44,380 nt of DNA. It comes from an uncultured Microbacteriaceae bacterium (lineage in GTDB: Bacteria; Actinomycetota; Actinomycetes; Actinomycetales; Microbacteriaceae). The notes under the pieces were generated by a model. It did not search any database. It saw only the letters and a program-made list of their open reading frames with translations, and had not been told where the DNA came from. A program made the position numbers and the translations under genes. Shown here in pieces: positions 17,813-25,988 of this stretch (positions within the stretch are counted from its first letter, which is position 1; each line of letters opens with the position of its first letter). Where the stretch lies: positions 1 through 44,380 of the forward strand of contig CAJAKC010000030.1 of NCBI GenBank assembly GCA_903940225.1, read 5' to 3'.

Positions 17813-18376
17813 ATGTTGGCAACCGTTCGAGGGACGGTAACGAGCTCGGGTGGGTCCAGTGTCGTTATCGAGGCGAGTGGTGTGGGTTACGAGGTGTTCG
17901 TCCCGCGCGATGTGGCGCTAGCTCTGAGCGTTGGAACCGAGGCGTTCGTGCACACGGTCCTCATTCCGCGCGAAGACGAATGGTTGCTGTTCGGGTTCAC
18001 CGACACAGCGTCAAAGGAATTGTTTCAATTGCTTCGTGGCGTCACAGGAGTAGGGCCAAAGACAGCTCTTGCGGTCCTGTCCACCCTGTCGAACGAGGAG
18101 ATTGACGCGGCCGTCACCGCGGGTGATGACTCTCGATTCCGTAGCGTGCCCGGAATTGGTCAAAAAACCGCCTCTCTCATCATCGTCAGCCTCACGGGAA
18201 AAATGCCTCAAGCGGGCGGCAGCGAGATAACGGATCTGACCGCAGCCCTCACTGGACTCGGGTGGGCTGCACCACTCGCGACGGAGACGGCGCGTGACGT
18301 AGTCCGTGACAATCCCAATGCACCCCTCTCCGCACGTATTCGCCTTGCGTTGGCAACTCTCGGTGCCCGCTCGTGA
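17813..18376 (+). CDS. ruvA: Holliday junction branch migration protein RuvA
   Basis: Tetrameric junction-binding protein that loads the RuvB motor, 187 residues. It starts MLATVRGTV, the typical OB-fold N-terminus. The tandem helix-hairpin-helix domain has [14 protein letters not shown] and [15 protein letters not shown], which grip the junction DNA. A flexible acidic/glycine linker leads to the C-terminal domain III that contacts RuvB. The ATG has no Shine-Dalgarno and follows a TAGGCT hexamer by 6 nt, so leaderless translation is likely. Its stop overlaps the ruvB GTG as GTGA. Confidence 0.95.
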   Translation: MLATVRGTVTSSGGSSVVIEASGVGYEVFVPRDVALALSVGTEAFVHTVLIPREDEWLLFGFTDTASKELFQLLRGVTGVGPKTALAVLSTLSNEEIDAAVTAGDDSRFRSVPGIGQKTASLIIVSLTGKMPQAGGSEITDLTAALTGLGWAAPLATETARDVVRDNPNAPLSARIRLALATLGARS

Positions 18377-19356
18377 GTGACGAGTCGCCCGACGAGTTGG
18401 TGTTTGAGGGAGCACTGAGACCCGAATCCCTCGATGAGTTCGTGGGTCAAGAGAAAGTGCGAACGCAACTTTCCGTCTTGCTAGACGCCGCGCGCATGGA
18501 ATCGCGCTCTCCCGACCACATTTTGCTGGCTGGCCCACCCGGTCTAGGAAAAACCACCCTCGCGATGATCGTTGCGCACGCTGCCCAAAGCCCGCTTCGA
18601 CTGACCAGCGGACCGGGAATCAAGCACACCGGTGACTTGGCGGCGATTCTTTCGTCGTTGCAGTCGGGGGACACTCTGTTTATCGACGAAATCCACCGTT
18701 TACATCGTTCCGTCGAGGAAATGTTGTACTTGGCGATGGAGGACTATCGGATTGACATCGTTGTCGGTAAGGGGCCTGGTGCAACAACTGTCCCTCTCGA
18801 TATCGCGCCGTTTACTCTGGTCGGGGCCACCACGCGATCGGGCATGCTCCCGGCTCCACTTCGCGACCGTTTTGGTTTCACCGCTCACCTCGAGTACTAC
18901 GAACCGGAAGAAATCGCACGGATCATCAGGCGGAGCGCGACCCTTCTCGGAATCGAGCTGGATGCCGCCGGAATCACGGAACTCAGCAAGAGGTCACGCG
19001 GCACGCCTCGAATCGCCAATCGGCTTTTGCGGCGAGTGCGTGACTACCTGGTGGTGAACGCGGCCGACGGAACGGAAAAGGCGGTCCGCGAGGCGCTGCG
19101 TGTGTTTGACATCGATGAACACGGTCTCGATCGGCTCGACCGCGCCGTTTTGGAATCCCTGATTGACACCTTCGGCGGGGGACCCGTCGGTGTCTCGACA
19201 CTGTCGTCCGCGGTGGGAGAAGAGAAGGACACGGTTGAGTCGGTCGTTGAACCGTATCTCGTGCGCGTCGGCCTTGTGGCACGAACTCAGCGAGGGAGAA
19301 CCGCCACTGCTCTGGCGTACACAATGCTCGGGAGAACCAAACACAGCGGTCTATGA
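18373..19356 (+). CDS. ruvB: Holliday junction branch migration ATPase RuvB
   Basis: AAA+ motor that pumps DNA through the RuvA-bound junction, 327 residues from GTG 18373. [15 protein letters not shown] is the conserved N-terminus. Walker A is [11 protein letters not shown], Walker B is [11 protein letters not shown], sensor 1 lies in [10 protein letters not shown], and the arginine-finger region in PLRDRFG. The C-terminal winged-helix domain has [17 protein letters not shown]. The 4-bp overlap with ruvA supports coupled translation. Its TGA stop lies within a TATGAT hexamer likely used by yajC. Confidence 0.97.
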   Translation: MSDESPDELVFEGALRPESLDEFVGQEKVRTQLSVLLDAARMESRSPDHILLAGPPGLGKTTLAMIVAHAAQSPLRLTSGPGIKHTGDLAAILSSLQSGDTLFIDEIHRLHRSVEEMLYLAMEDYRIDIVVGKGPGATTVPLDIAPFTLVGATTRSGMLPAPLRDRFGFTAHLEYYEPEEIARIIRRSATLLGIELDAAGITELSKRSRGTPRIANRLLRRVRDYLVVNAADGTEKAVREALRVFDIDEHGLDRLDRAVLESLIDTFGGGPVGVSTLSSAVGEEKDTVESVVEPYLVRVGLVARTQRGRTATALAYTMLGRTKHSGL

Positions 19357-19357
19357 T
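19352..19357 (+). promoter_or_regulatory. yajC promoter -10 (TATGAT)
   Basis: TATGAT spans the ruvB TGA stop (19354-19356), 35 nt before the yajC ATG. The transcript would start near 19364, within the hairpin at 19358-19373. No strong -35 is seen. Confidence 0.45.
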
Positions 19358-19373
19358 GGGAGAGTTGTCTCCC
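19358..19373 (+). repeat. Inverted repeat before yajC
   Basis: GGGAGA, loop GTTG, TCTCCC: a perfect 6-bp hairpin directly after the -10 hexamer. No T-run follows, so it is not a standard intrinsic terminator. It may structure the yajC promoter start region or lie at the end of the ruvB message. Confidence 0.5.
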
Positions 19374-19392
19374 TAATCTGAAAGGTCCCGCA

Positions 19393-19716
19393 ATGGATCC
19401 GCTTTCCCTTGGAATGTACGCCATCGTCATCGTCATGGTCGTCTTCATGATTCGCAATTCACGCAAGCAAAAGCAGGCTCGTGAGACTCTCGCCAACAGC
19501 GTTGTCAAGGGTGTCCAGGTCATGACCACCGCAGGGATTTTCGGCACCGTGGTTTCGGTCAATGACGAGGAAAATGAAATCGTCATCGAAACAACTCCGG
19601 GAACGGTTCTGCGCATGCACCGCCAGTCTGTCTCGACGATCGTCGAGAAGCCCGCTGTGACAAAAGCCGCGTCGACCACCAAGGCGAAGACCGCCGCAAA
19701 GTCAACCGCCAAATAG
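19393..19716 (+). CDS. yajC: Preprotein translocase subunit YajC
   Basis: Small single-span membrane protein of the SecDF-YajC complex, 107 residues. The N-terminal helix (about residues 5-20, LGMYAIVIVMVVFMI) is followed by RNSRKQKQARE, the conserved positive cytosolic start. The cytosolic domain has GVQVMTTAGIFGTVV and IVIETTPGTVLRMHR. The last 20 or so residues are rich in alanine, lysine and threonine and probably disordered. AAAGG lies 8 nt before the ATG. It is followed by secD and secF in the usual order. Confidence 0.95.
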   Translation: MDPLSLGMYAIVIVMVVFMIRNSRKQKQARETLANSVVKGVQVMTTAGIFGTVVSVNDEENEIVIETTPGTVLRMHRQSVSTIVEKPAVTKAASTTKAKTAAKSTAK

Positions 19717-19737
19717 CCTCTCGGGAGTCACTTACTC

Positions 19738-21435
19738 GTGTCCACACAAAGCACTTCTCGTCGCGCCATTCGTGCGTTGACGTGGCTTCTGCTCATCTGC
19801 GCCGCTCTCGCCGCACTGATCGGCTCCGGTGTCATTTGGGATAAGCAGTCGTGGGTTCCGAAGTTGGCGCTCGACCTTGAGGGTGGAACCGAGATTATTC
19901 TCGCCCCACAAATCCAGGAAGGCACGCAGCTCACCGAAGAGCAGCTCGCTCAAGCCGTGGGGATTATTCGCCAACGAGTTGACTCGGCAGGCGTCAGCGA
20001 GTCGGAAGTGTCCACGCAGGGAGGCACGAACATCGTCGTGTCCATCCCGGGAACGCCCGATCAGGCGACCCTGGACAGGATTCGGTCATCAGCAAAACTT
20101 GAGTTTCGTGCAGTACTTCTGACCGACGCAGTGGTGTCTCTCGAGGCCGTCGGTGGGACTAACGGCGGAACTACGGAGACCCCCGCGCCGACACCGCCAC
20201 CGTTCCCGGAACCGACTGCGGATCCGACCGACGGCAGCGACACGAACTGGATCGGTTCCGCGCTGTACAACACGTACCTCACGGCAACCTGTGACGAGCT
20301 CGACGCGGCCGGGGCAAACGTCGCGGACCCGGCGCTCCCGCTCGTTATCTGCAGCGACGACGGCCTGTTCAAATACGTTTTGGGACCCGTCGAGGTCGAC
20401 GGTTCGATGATTTCGGACGCTCAGGGAAACTATCTCGCGGGATCGAACGGCGTTCAAACCAACGAGTGGGGCGTTTACCTCACGTTCAATGCCGAAGGAA
20501 CGACTGCGTTTTCCACGGTCACAAAACGTCTCACGGTCCTCACAGGAGTCCGCAACCAATTTGCCATCGTGCTCGATGGTCGAGTGATTAGTGCTCCGCG
20601 CACCCTCGCCGCGATCGCCGACGGAAAACCGGTTATTTCTGGTTCGTTCACCGAATTGTCGTCGAAGACACTCGCTGACCAACTGAAGTTTGGCGCACTC
20701 CCCATTGGCTTCGAAGTTCAATCCTCCGAAACTGTGACCCCAACACTGGGTGTCGCGCAACTGCAATCTGGATTAATTGCCGGCGCAATCGGTCTCCTTC
20801 TGGTGATCATCTATTCGCTGATTCAGTACCGCGCCCTCGCGTTCGTGACCATCTCATCGCTCGTCATCGCTTTTGGGCTTACGTACCTCGTCATAACCTA
20901 TTTGTCCGCTGCGAACGGTTATCGCCTCTCGTTGGCGGGCGTGGCTGGACTCATCGTCGCAATCGGAATCACTGCCGACTCGTTCATCGTGTACTTCGAG
21001 CGAGTCCGCGATGAGCTACGAGAGGGGCGTGCGCTGGGCTCTGCCGTGGAAGCGGGATGGGGGCGCGCATTCCGGACGATCGTGGTTTCCGATGCCGTGA
21101 ACCTGCTCGCCGCCGTCGTGTTGTTCGTCCTCGCGGTCGGAAATGTCCGAGGCTTCGCGTTTACTCTCGGGGTCACCACCGTCGTCGACCTCCTCGTCGT
21201 AATCCTGTTCACGCACCCGCTGCTGCAACTACTGGCGCGCACAAGGTTCTTCGCGTCGGGTCACCCCTTGTCGGGGCTCAACCCCAAGTCCCTCGGTGCG
21301 GTCTACCGCGGTCGCGCGCAGTTTGTCGTGAACGAGGCAATTACCGGCGCGGCTCGAGGCAAGGTATCGAAGGAAGTGCGCAAACGCCAAACGATTGCCG
21401 AACGTCGAGCGGCCGAAAATGGAGGTGACTCGTGA
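19738..21435 (+). CDS. secD: Protein translocase subunit SecD
   Basis: Membrane subunit that uses the proton gradient to help complete Sec export, 565 residues from GTG 19738. One N-terminal helix (about residues 14-34) precedes the large external P1 domain, which starts at LALDLEGGTEIIL. Within P1 there is a proline-rich linker (PAPTPPPFPEPTADP, near residues 145-160) and a segment with two cysteines (TATCDEL and LVICSDDG). The remaining five helices form the RND-like domain, with GVAGLIVAIGITADSFIVYFERV, the conserved D and ERVRDE. It overlaps secF as GTGA. Confidence 0.95.
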   Translation: MSTQSTSRRAIRALTWLLLICAALAALIGSGVIWDKQSWVPKLALDLEGGTEIILAPQIQEGTQLTEEQLAQAVGIIRQRVDSAGVSESEVSTQGGTNIVVSIPGTPDQATLDRIRSSAKLEFRAVLLTDAVVSLEAVGGTNGGTTETPAPTPPPFPEPTADPTDGSDTNWIGSALYNTYLTATCDELDAAGANVADPALPLVICSDDGLFKYVLGPVEVDGSMISDAQGNYLAGSNGVQTNEWGVYLTFNAEGTTAFSTVTKRLTVLTGVRNQFAIVLDGRVISAPRTLAAIADGKPVISGSFTELSSKTLADQLKFGALPIGFEVQSSETVTPTLGVAQLQSGLIAGAIGLLLVIIYSLIQYRALAFVTISSLVIAFGLTYLVITYLSAANGYRLSLAGVAGLIVAIGITADSFIVYFERVRDELREGRALGSAVEAGWGRAFRTIVVSDAVNLLAAVVLFVLAVGNVRGFAFTLGVTTVVDLLVVILFTHPLLQLLARTRFFASGHPLSGLNPKSLGAVYRGRAQFVVNEAITGAARGKVSKEVRKRQTIAERRAAENGGDS

Positions 21436-22433
21436 GTTCCATTACACAATTCGGTAACCGGCTGTACACGGGCGAAACAAGTATTAATTTCATTGGTCGC
21501 CGCACACTCTGGTACATCATCTCGATTGTCGGCATTTCACTCGCAATCGGTGCGGCGGCTCTGCGCGGCGGATTTAGTTTTGGGATTGAGTTCCGCGGCG
21601 GCTCCGAGTTTCAGATTTCCAATCCGGCCCAGGTTGATACCTCCATCGCCGTCGACACGGTGACCAGCGACATCGGCGCAGACGCTCAAACGCGAGTAAC
21701 GATTGTCGGCGGGTCGAGTGTTCGGGTGCAAACCGATCAACTCACCACCGAGGAAAATGACGCGCTCCGGGCGTCACTCGCCACCGCCTATTCCGTTGAC
21801 ATCAATAGCGTCACTTCTAGTTTCATTGGCGCGTCATGGGGTAGTGACATCACGAGTCAGGCACTGCGCGCACTGGCGATATTTGTTGTACTCGTGAGTG
21901 TTGTTATGGCTCTGTACTTCCGCACGTGGAAAATGTCCGTCGCCGCTATTGTCGCCATGTTGCACGACCTTGTCCTGACCGCTGCTGTCTATGGAGCGTT
22001 CGGCCTAGAGGTAACACCGGCGGCCGTGATCGGACTGCTGACGATTCTTGGTTATTCGCTGTACGACACCGTCGTGGTGTTCGACAAGGTTCGTGAAAAT
22101 ACGGCGATTGCCTACGATGAATCCAAGCGTACGTTTGCGGAATCGGTGAATCTCGCGGTTAATCAGACGCTGGTGCGTTCGATAAACACGAGTATCGTCG
22201 CGATTCTGCCGGTTGGCGCGATTCTGTTCATCGGTTCGATGCTCTTGGGAGCGGGAACGCTGCGGGATATTGCGCTATCCCTGTTTGTGGGAATTCTCTC
22301 GGGAGCGTATTCGACGATGTTCATCGCCGCCCCGCTTTATGCGCAATTGCGCGAGGGGGAAACGGAAGACCGTAAGCAGGGTCGCGCGCAGCGCACCGAG
22401 ATCGTCCGAAATTCCGCGGGAGCCGTTCGATAA
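21432..22433 (+). CDS. secF: Protein translocase subunit SecF
   Basis: Partner of SecD, 333 residues with six membrane helices. The first external loop starts with FGIEFRGGSEFQI, the conserved SecF GGS motif. The C-terminal domain has MLHDLVLTAAVY, GYSLYDTVVVFDKVREN and NQTLVRSINTS, all SecF signatures. GTG 21432 has GGAGGTG at 21421-21427 with a 4-nt spacer and overlaps the secD stop by 4 bp. The cytosolic tail (EGETEDRKQGRAQR) is charged. The next gene, rel, has its own promoter-like hexamer 13 bp after the stop. Confidence 0.96.
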   Translation: MSSITQFGNRLYTGETSINFIGRRTLWYIISIVGISLAIGAAALRGGFSFGIEFRGGSEFQISNPAQVDTSIAVDTVTSDIGADAQTRVTIVGGSSVRVQTDQLTTEENDALRASLATAYSVDINSVTSSFIGASWGSDITSQALRALAIFVVLVSVVMALYFRTWKMSVAAIVAMLHDLVLTAAVYGAFGLEVTPAAVIGLLTILGYSLYDTVVVFDKVRENTAIAYDESKRTFAESVNLAVNQTLVRSINTSIVAILPVGAILFIGSMLLGAGTLRDIALSLFVGILSGAYSTMFIAAPLYAQLREGETEDRKQGRAQRTEIVRNSAGAVR

Positions 22434-22445
22434 TCGCGCCACGCC

Positions 22446-22451
22446 TAAACT
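22446..22451 (+). promoter_or_regulatory. rel promoter -10 (TAAACT)
   Basis: TAAACT in the 34-bp gap after secF, 16 nt before ATG 22468. A start near 22458 would give a message beginning close to AGGAGG (22458-22463), a leader of about 10 nt. Confidence 0.45.
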
Positions 22452-22467
22452 GTTTTCAGGAGGCGTC

Positions 22468-24717
22468 ATGACCGACACGGGTTCGACAGGGTCGATTATC
22501 CGTCGTGCACTGACTCCTCGACTGTTTGTGCGATCCGAAACCGGGGGAGTGCTCGAACGAATCAAACGGAAGATTCGCCAGAACAATGCCCGCGCTGATG
22601 TGGCGCTCGTCGATAAGGCCTACCTCACGGCGAAACGCGCGCACGAGGGTCAGTTGCGGAAGTCGGGGGAGCCCTACATAACCCACCCTCTGGCAGTGGC
22701 CGAGATACTGGCCGACTTAGGCATCGGGGCAAAGACAATAGCGGCCGCGCTGCTTCACGATACGGTCGAGGACACCGACTACTCGTTGGACCGGGTGCGA
22801 GTCGATTTCGGTGAGGAAATCGCTCTCCTCGTCGATGGGGTTACCAAGCTCGATCGGCTGAAGTATGGCGAGGACGCGCAGGCAGAAACCGTGCGCAAGA
22901 TGGTGGTGGCGATGTCTAAAGACATCAGGGTCATCCTCATCAAATTGGCTGACCGATTGCACAACGCGCGCACGTGGGGATTCGTCGATACCGGCTCCGC
23001 CGAACGAAAAGCACGCGAAACGTTGGAGATTTACGCACCGCTGGCTCATCGACTGGGCATCCAGACAATCAAGTGGGAACTCGAAGACCTTTCTTTCGCC
23101 GTGCTGCACCCCAAGCTGTACGCCGAGATTGACACGCTCGTCAAAGAGCGCACCCCCGAGAGCGACCTGTTTGTCCAGAACATCATCGATCAAATCGGAA
23201 GTGATTTGCGCGGTGCGAAGGTCAAAGGGCAGGTGATGGGGCGCCACAAACAGCACTATTCCATTTACCAAAAGATGATTCGGCAGTCGCGAGAATTCCA
23301 GGACATCTATGACCTGACCGGGATCCGCGTGCTCGTCTCGTCGATTCGCGATTGCTATGCCGCTCTCGGCGCCATTCACGCACGGTGGAATCCGATCCCG
23401 GGGCGTTTTAAGGATTACATTGCCACCCCGAAGTTCAACCTGTATCAAAGCCTCCACACGACGGTGTTTGGCCCCGACGGCAAGGCCGTTGAGATTCAGA
23501 TACGAACGGAAGAGATGCATCGCCGCGCCGAATACGGAGTCGCCGCTCACTGGAAGTACAAGGAACGCCAGGCGTTGGGCGCTCGAACACCAGAAGACTT
23601 GCCGGTCGACGAGAACATGGCGTGGCTCTCACACATCACCGACTGGGAAGCTGAAACCGAAGACCCTTCGGAGTTCCTCGACACGCTTCGCTACGAAATT
23701 GGCGCCAAAGAGGTCTATGTCTTCACTCCCAAGGGCCGGGTGATTGGACTGCCGAGCGGCGCGACGCCGGTTGACTTTGCCTACGCGGTCCACACCGAAA
23801 TTGGTCAGAGGGTCATGGGCGCGAAAGTCAATGATCGACTCGTGCCACTGGATACGGTTCTCGGCTCTGGCGACACCGTCGAGGTGCTCACGAGCAAGAA
23901 CGCCGACGCCGGTCCCAGCAAAGACTGGCTGAATTTCGTGACCAGCCAGAGAGCCCGTTCCAAGATTCGCGGCTGGTTTACCAAGGAACGTCGCGATGAG
24001 GCCATCGAAAGCGGCCGCGAGGCGTTGGCGAAAGTCGTGCGGAAGAAAAATCTTCCGCTCCACCGAGTCTTGTCGGCGCAAAACCTGTCCGAGGTGGCGC
24101 ACATGCTGCGATACGACTCGGTTGACGACCTCTACGCGGCCCTCGGTGAGGGGCACGTGTCCACCCAATCCGTGCTCGAGAAGTTCATTGCGCTAATGGA
24201 CGAGAGCGCCGCGGACGATGATGTGTTCACGGTCCCGATCAAGAAGCCGTCGTCGAGTTCCTCGAACGATTCGGGGGTTCTCGTTCGCGGCGCTCCCGAC
24301 ATCCTCGTCAAGTTGGCGAAGTGTTGCACCCCGGTTCCCGGCGACCCCATCGTTGGTTTCGTCACGCGCGGAAACGGAGTTAGCGTCCACCGCGGAGATT
24401 GCCCCAACGTCAAGGGGTTCGATGGTGAACTGGAGCGGATGATCGAAGTGGAGTGGAACACGATCGGTAAATCGGTGTTCCGCGTGCACATTCAGGTCGA
24501 AGCTTTGGACCGCTCGGGGCTGCTGTCCGACATCACTCGAGTCCTCAGCGAGCACCACGTCAACATCCTGTCGGCGACCGTCAATACCGACGCACAGCGG
24601 CTCGCGACGTCCCGATACGTGTTTGAGATGTCGGATGCGTCGCATCTCGACCGGCTGCTACAAGCAGTGCGTCGGATTGAAGCGGTGTACGACGTCTATC
24701 GCGTCAATTCTGGTTAG
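22468..24717 (+). CDS. rel: Bifunctional (p)ppGpp synthetase/hydrolase (Rel)
   Basis: Makes and degrades the stringent-response alarmone (p)ppGpp, 749 residues. I chose ATG 22468, with AGGAGG just upstream; the frame is open back to 22213 but that part lies inside secF. The HD hydrolase domain has ITHPLAVAEIL and the catalytic LHDTVEDTD (H97, D98), with KLADRLHNART. The synthetase domain has RFKDYIATPKFNLYQSLHT near residue 313; the RFKD form marks bifunctional Rel enzymes. A TGS domain (about 415-475), a conserved-cysteine motif (AKCCTPVPGD, near 618) and a C-terminal ACT domain (about 671-745) follow. All motifs for both activities are present. The TAG stop shares two bases with the stop of the convergent DUF349 gene. 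Confidence 0.96.
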   Translation: MTDTGSTGSIIRRALTPRLFVRSETGGVLERIKRKIRQNNARADVALVDKAYLTAKRAHEGQLRKSGEPYITHPLAVAEILADLGIGAKTIAAALLHDTVEDTDYSLDRVRVDFGEEIALLVDGVTKLDRLKYGEDAQAETVRKMVVAMSKDIRVILIKLADRLHNARTWGFVDTGSAERKARETLEIYAPLAHRLGIQTIKWELEDLSFAVLHPKLYAEIDTLVKERTPESDLFVQNIIDQIGSDLRGAKVKGQVMGRHKQHYSIYQKMIRQSREFQDIYDLTGIRVLVSSIRDCYAALGAIHARWNPIPGRFKDYIATPKFNLYQSLHTTVFGPDGKAVEIQIRTEEMHRRAEYGVAAHWKYKERQALGARTPEDLPVDENMAWLSHITDWEAETEDPSEFLDTLRYEIGAKEVYVFTPKGRVIGLPSGATPVDFAYAVHTEIGQRVMGAKVNDRLVPLDTVLGSGDTVEVLTSKNADAGPSKDWLNFVTSQRARSKIRGWFTKERRDEAIESGREALAKVVRKKNLPLHRVLSAQNLSEVAHMLRYDSVDDLYAALGEGHVSTQSVLEKFIALMDESAADDDVFTVPIKKPSSSSSNDSGVLVRGAPDILVKLAKCCTPVPGDPIVGFVTRGNGVSVHRGDCPNVKGFDGELERMIEVEWNTIGKSVFRVHIQVEALDRSGLLSDITRVLSEHHVNILSATVNTDAQRLATSRYVFEMSDASHLDRLLQAVRRIEAVYDVYRVNSG

Positions 24718-25907
24718 CTGAGAGCCGAGAGCCATTCGCGCTTAGCGGCGATTTCCGCCTGAATGGACGATGTCTTCGAACCGTCGCTCGTTTGGGCAAG
24801 CTCCGCTTCGAGTGCTTCGATTGCCGTCTCCACTTGCGCGGCGAAACCTTCGCGGCGACCAACCTTCGCCGGGTTGGTGCGGTCAAGGTGTTCAGCTTCG
24901 ATGCCGCGGACGTGCTTTTCAATCTCGGCGAGCTTGCCGTTCACGGCGCGCTCGTCTGCCTTAGCAACGTGCCCGATTGTTTCCCACTCTGCGTGGAGCT
25001 CTCGGAGTCCCTTTTTGGCGGGGCCAACTTCTGACTCGGTGAGAAGGTGTGCGTACTTCGCGACGAGCGCGAGTTTTGCCGCTTTGTGTGTCTCCCACTC
25101 CGCCGCCCCGGCGTTGTAGAGAGCGTCTCCTGCTGCCTTGAAGCGATCCCACATCTGGTTGTCCAGTGTTCGCGCGGCTCGCGGAGCCTTCTTCCATTGC
25201 TCAAGGAGAGCCCGATAGGCGGGTATTCCGGCCGCGCCTTGTTCCGCGAGCGCTTCCGCCTTCTCGCACAACTCGGTCTTTACCGACTTGGCTTCCTTAT
25301 CGACGGCGTGCTTGCTATTGAAATATGCGCGCTGCGCTTTATCGAAGGTTTGGCGGGCAGCGCGGAAACGAGCCCACAGTTCGTCAGCAGCCTTCTTGGG
25401 AACTCGGTGGGGCAGTTTCTGTTCCTCTTGCCACTGCCCAAACAGTTCCAGCATTTCTTTCTGTGAATTTCGCCAGTGCGTCTTCTCGGCTGGTTGCGCC
25501 GCAATTGCTTCCGCACGTTCGACGAGAACCGTTCGCTTCGCCAATGACTCCTCGGCCAAAACCTTGGATGCTTCGTCCTGTGCCTTTTTCAGGTCGCCGA
25601 GAGTTTCGGCAACGACACCGACTCGAAGTCGCAGCGACTCGAGATCTCCTACCGCGTGAGCGTCCGTGAGGTCGACAACGAGCACCTGCACCGCGGTGAG
25701 TAAATCCTTCGCGGAGGCACTGTTTTTTGCCCTCGTCTCGAGAAGTGACACTTTTGCTTCGAGGTCGATAAATCGGGACTCGTAGAACGCGAGCGCGTCA
25801 GCGGGTTCCGCGCCGACAACCTGCCCAACGGAACGCCAGTCCCCGTCCTTAACCCAGACGGTTCCGTCCGCATCGACACGTCCGAATGATTTAGTAGAAG
25901 TAGCCAC
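24714..25907 (-). CDS. DUF349 domain-containing protein
   Basis: Mostly helical protein of 397 residues with at least three DUF349 repeats: around HWRNSQKEMLELFGQWQEE, around YRALLEQWKKAPRAART with MWDRFKAAGDALY, and around LRELHAEWETIGHVAK. Spaced tryptophan and phenylalanine residues and many Ala, Glu and Lys suggest long coiled helices. The N-terminus contains FGRVDADGTVWVKDGDWR, typical of the actinobacterial version. Its function is not established. The start is GTG 25907 with no Shine-Dalgarno; TACTCT ends 6 nt before it, fitting a leaderless message. The gene is divergent from rarA and convergent with rel, overlapping its end by 4 bp. Confidence 0.88.
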   Translation of the reverse strand: MATSTKSFGRVDADGTVWVKDGDWRSVGQVVGAEPADALAFYESRFIDLEAKVSLLETRAKNSASAKDLLTAVQVLVVDLTDAHAVGDLESLRLRVGVVAETLGDLKKAQDEASKVLAEESLAKRTVLVERAEAIAAQPAEKTHWRNSQKEMLELFGQWQEEQKLPHRVPKKAADELWARFRAARQTFDKAQRAYFNSKHAVDKEAKSVKTELCEKAEALAEQGAAGIPAYRALLEQWKKAPRAARTLDNQMWDRFKAAGDALYNAGAAEWETHKAAKLALVAKYAHLLTESEVGPAKKGLRELHAEWETIGHVAKADERAVNGKLAEIEKHVRGIEAEHLDRTNPAKVGRREGFAAQVETAIEALEAELAQTSDGSKTSSIQAEIAAKREWLSALS

Positions 25908-25913
25908 CCGTCA

Positions 25914-25919
25914 AGAGTA
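25914..25919 (-). promoter_or_regulatory. Candidate leaderless -10 (TACTCT) of the DUF349 gene
   Basis: On the minus strand TACTCT, then TGACGG, then GTG 25907: a TANNNT hexamer 6 nt from the start codon with no ribosome binding site. Confidence 0.5.
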
Positions 25920-25976
25920 CACAGGTGAAACACTCTGTCGCTAGCCACCGGTTGTTTCCGTCGCGCTGTCGGGTCG

Positions 25977-25982
25977 TAGTCT
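25977..25982 (+). promoter_or_regulatory. Candidate leaderless -10 (TAGTCT) of rarA
   Basis: TAGTCT, then GGACGA, then GTG 25989. It has the same 6-nt spacing as the divergent DUF349 promoter 57 bp away. TTGTTT at 25952-25957 could be a -35, with a 19-bp spacer. Confidence 0.5.
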
Positions 25983-25988
25983 GGACGA

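Noticed and set aside
22213-22467. N-terminal extension of Rel into secF
   Set aside because: The 85 extra codons are antiphase to the conserved end of secF. The strong AGGAGG and a -10 hexamer precede ATG 22468.
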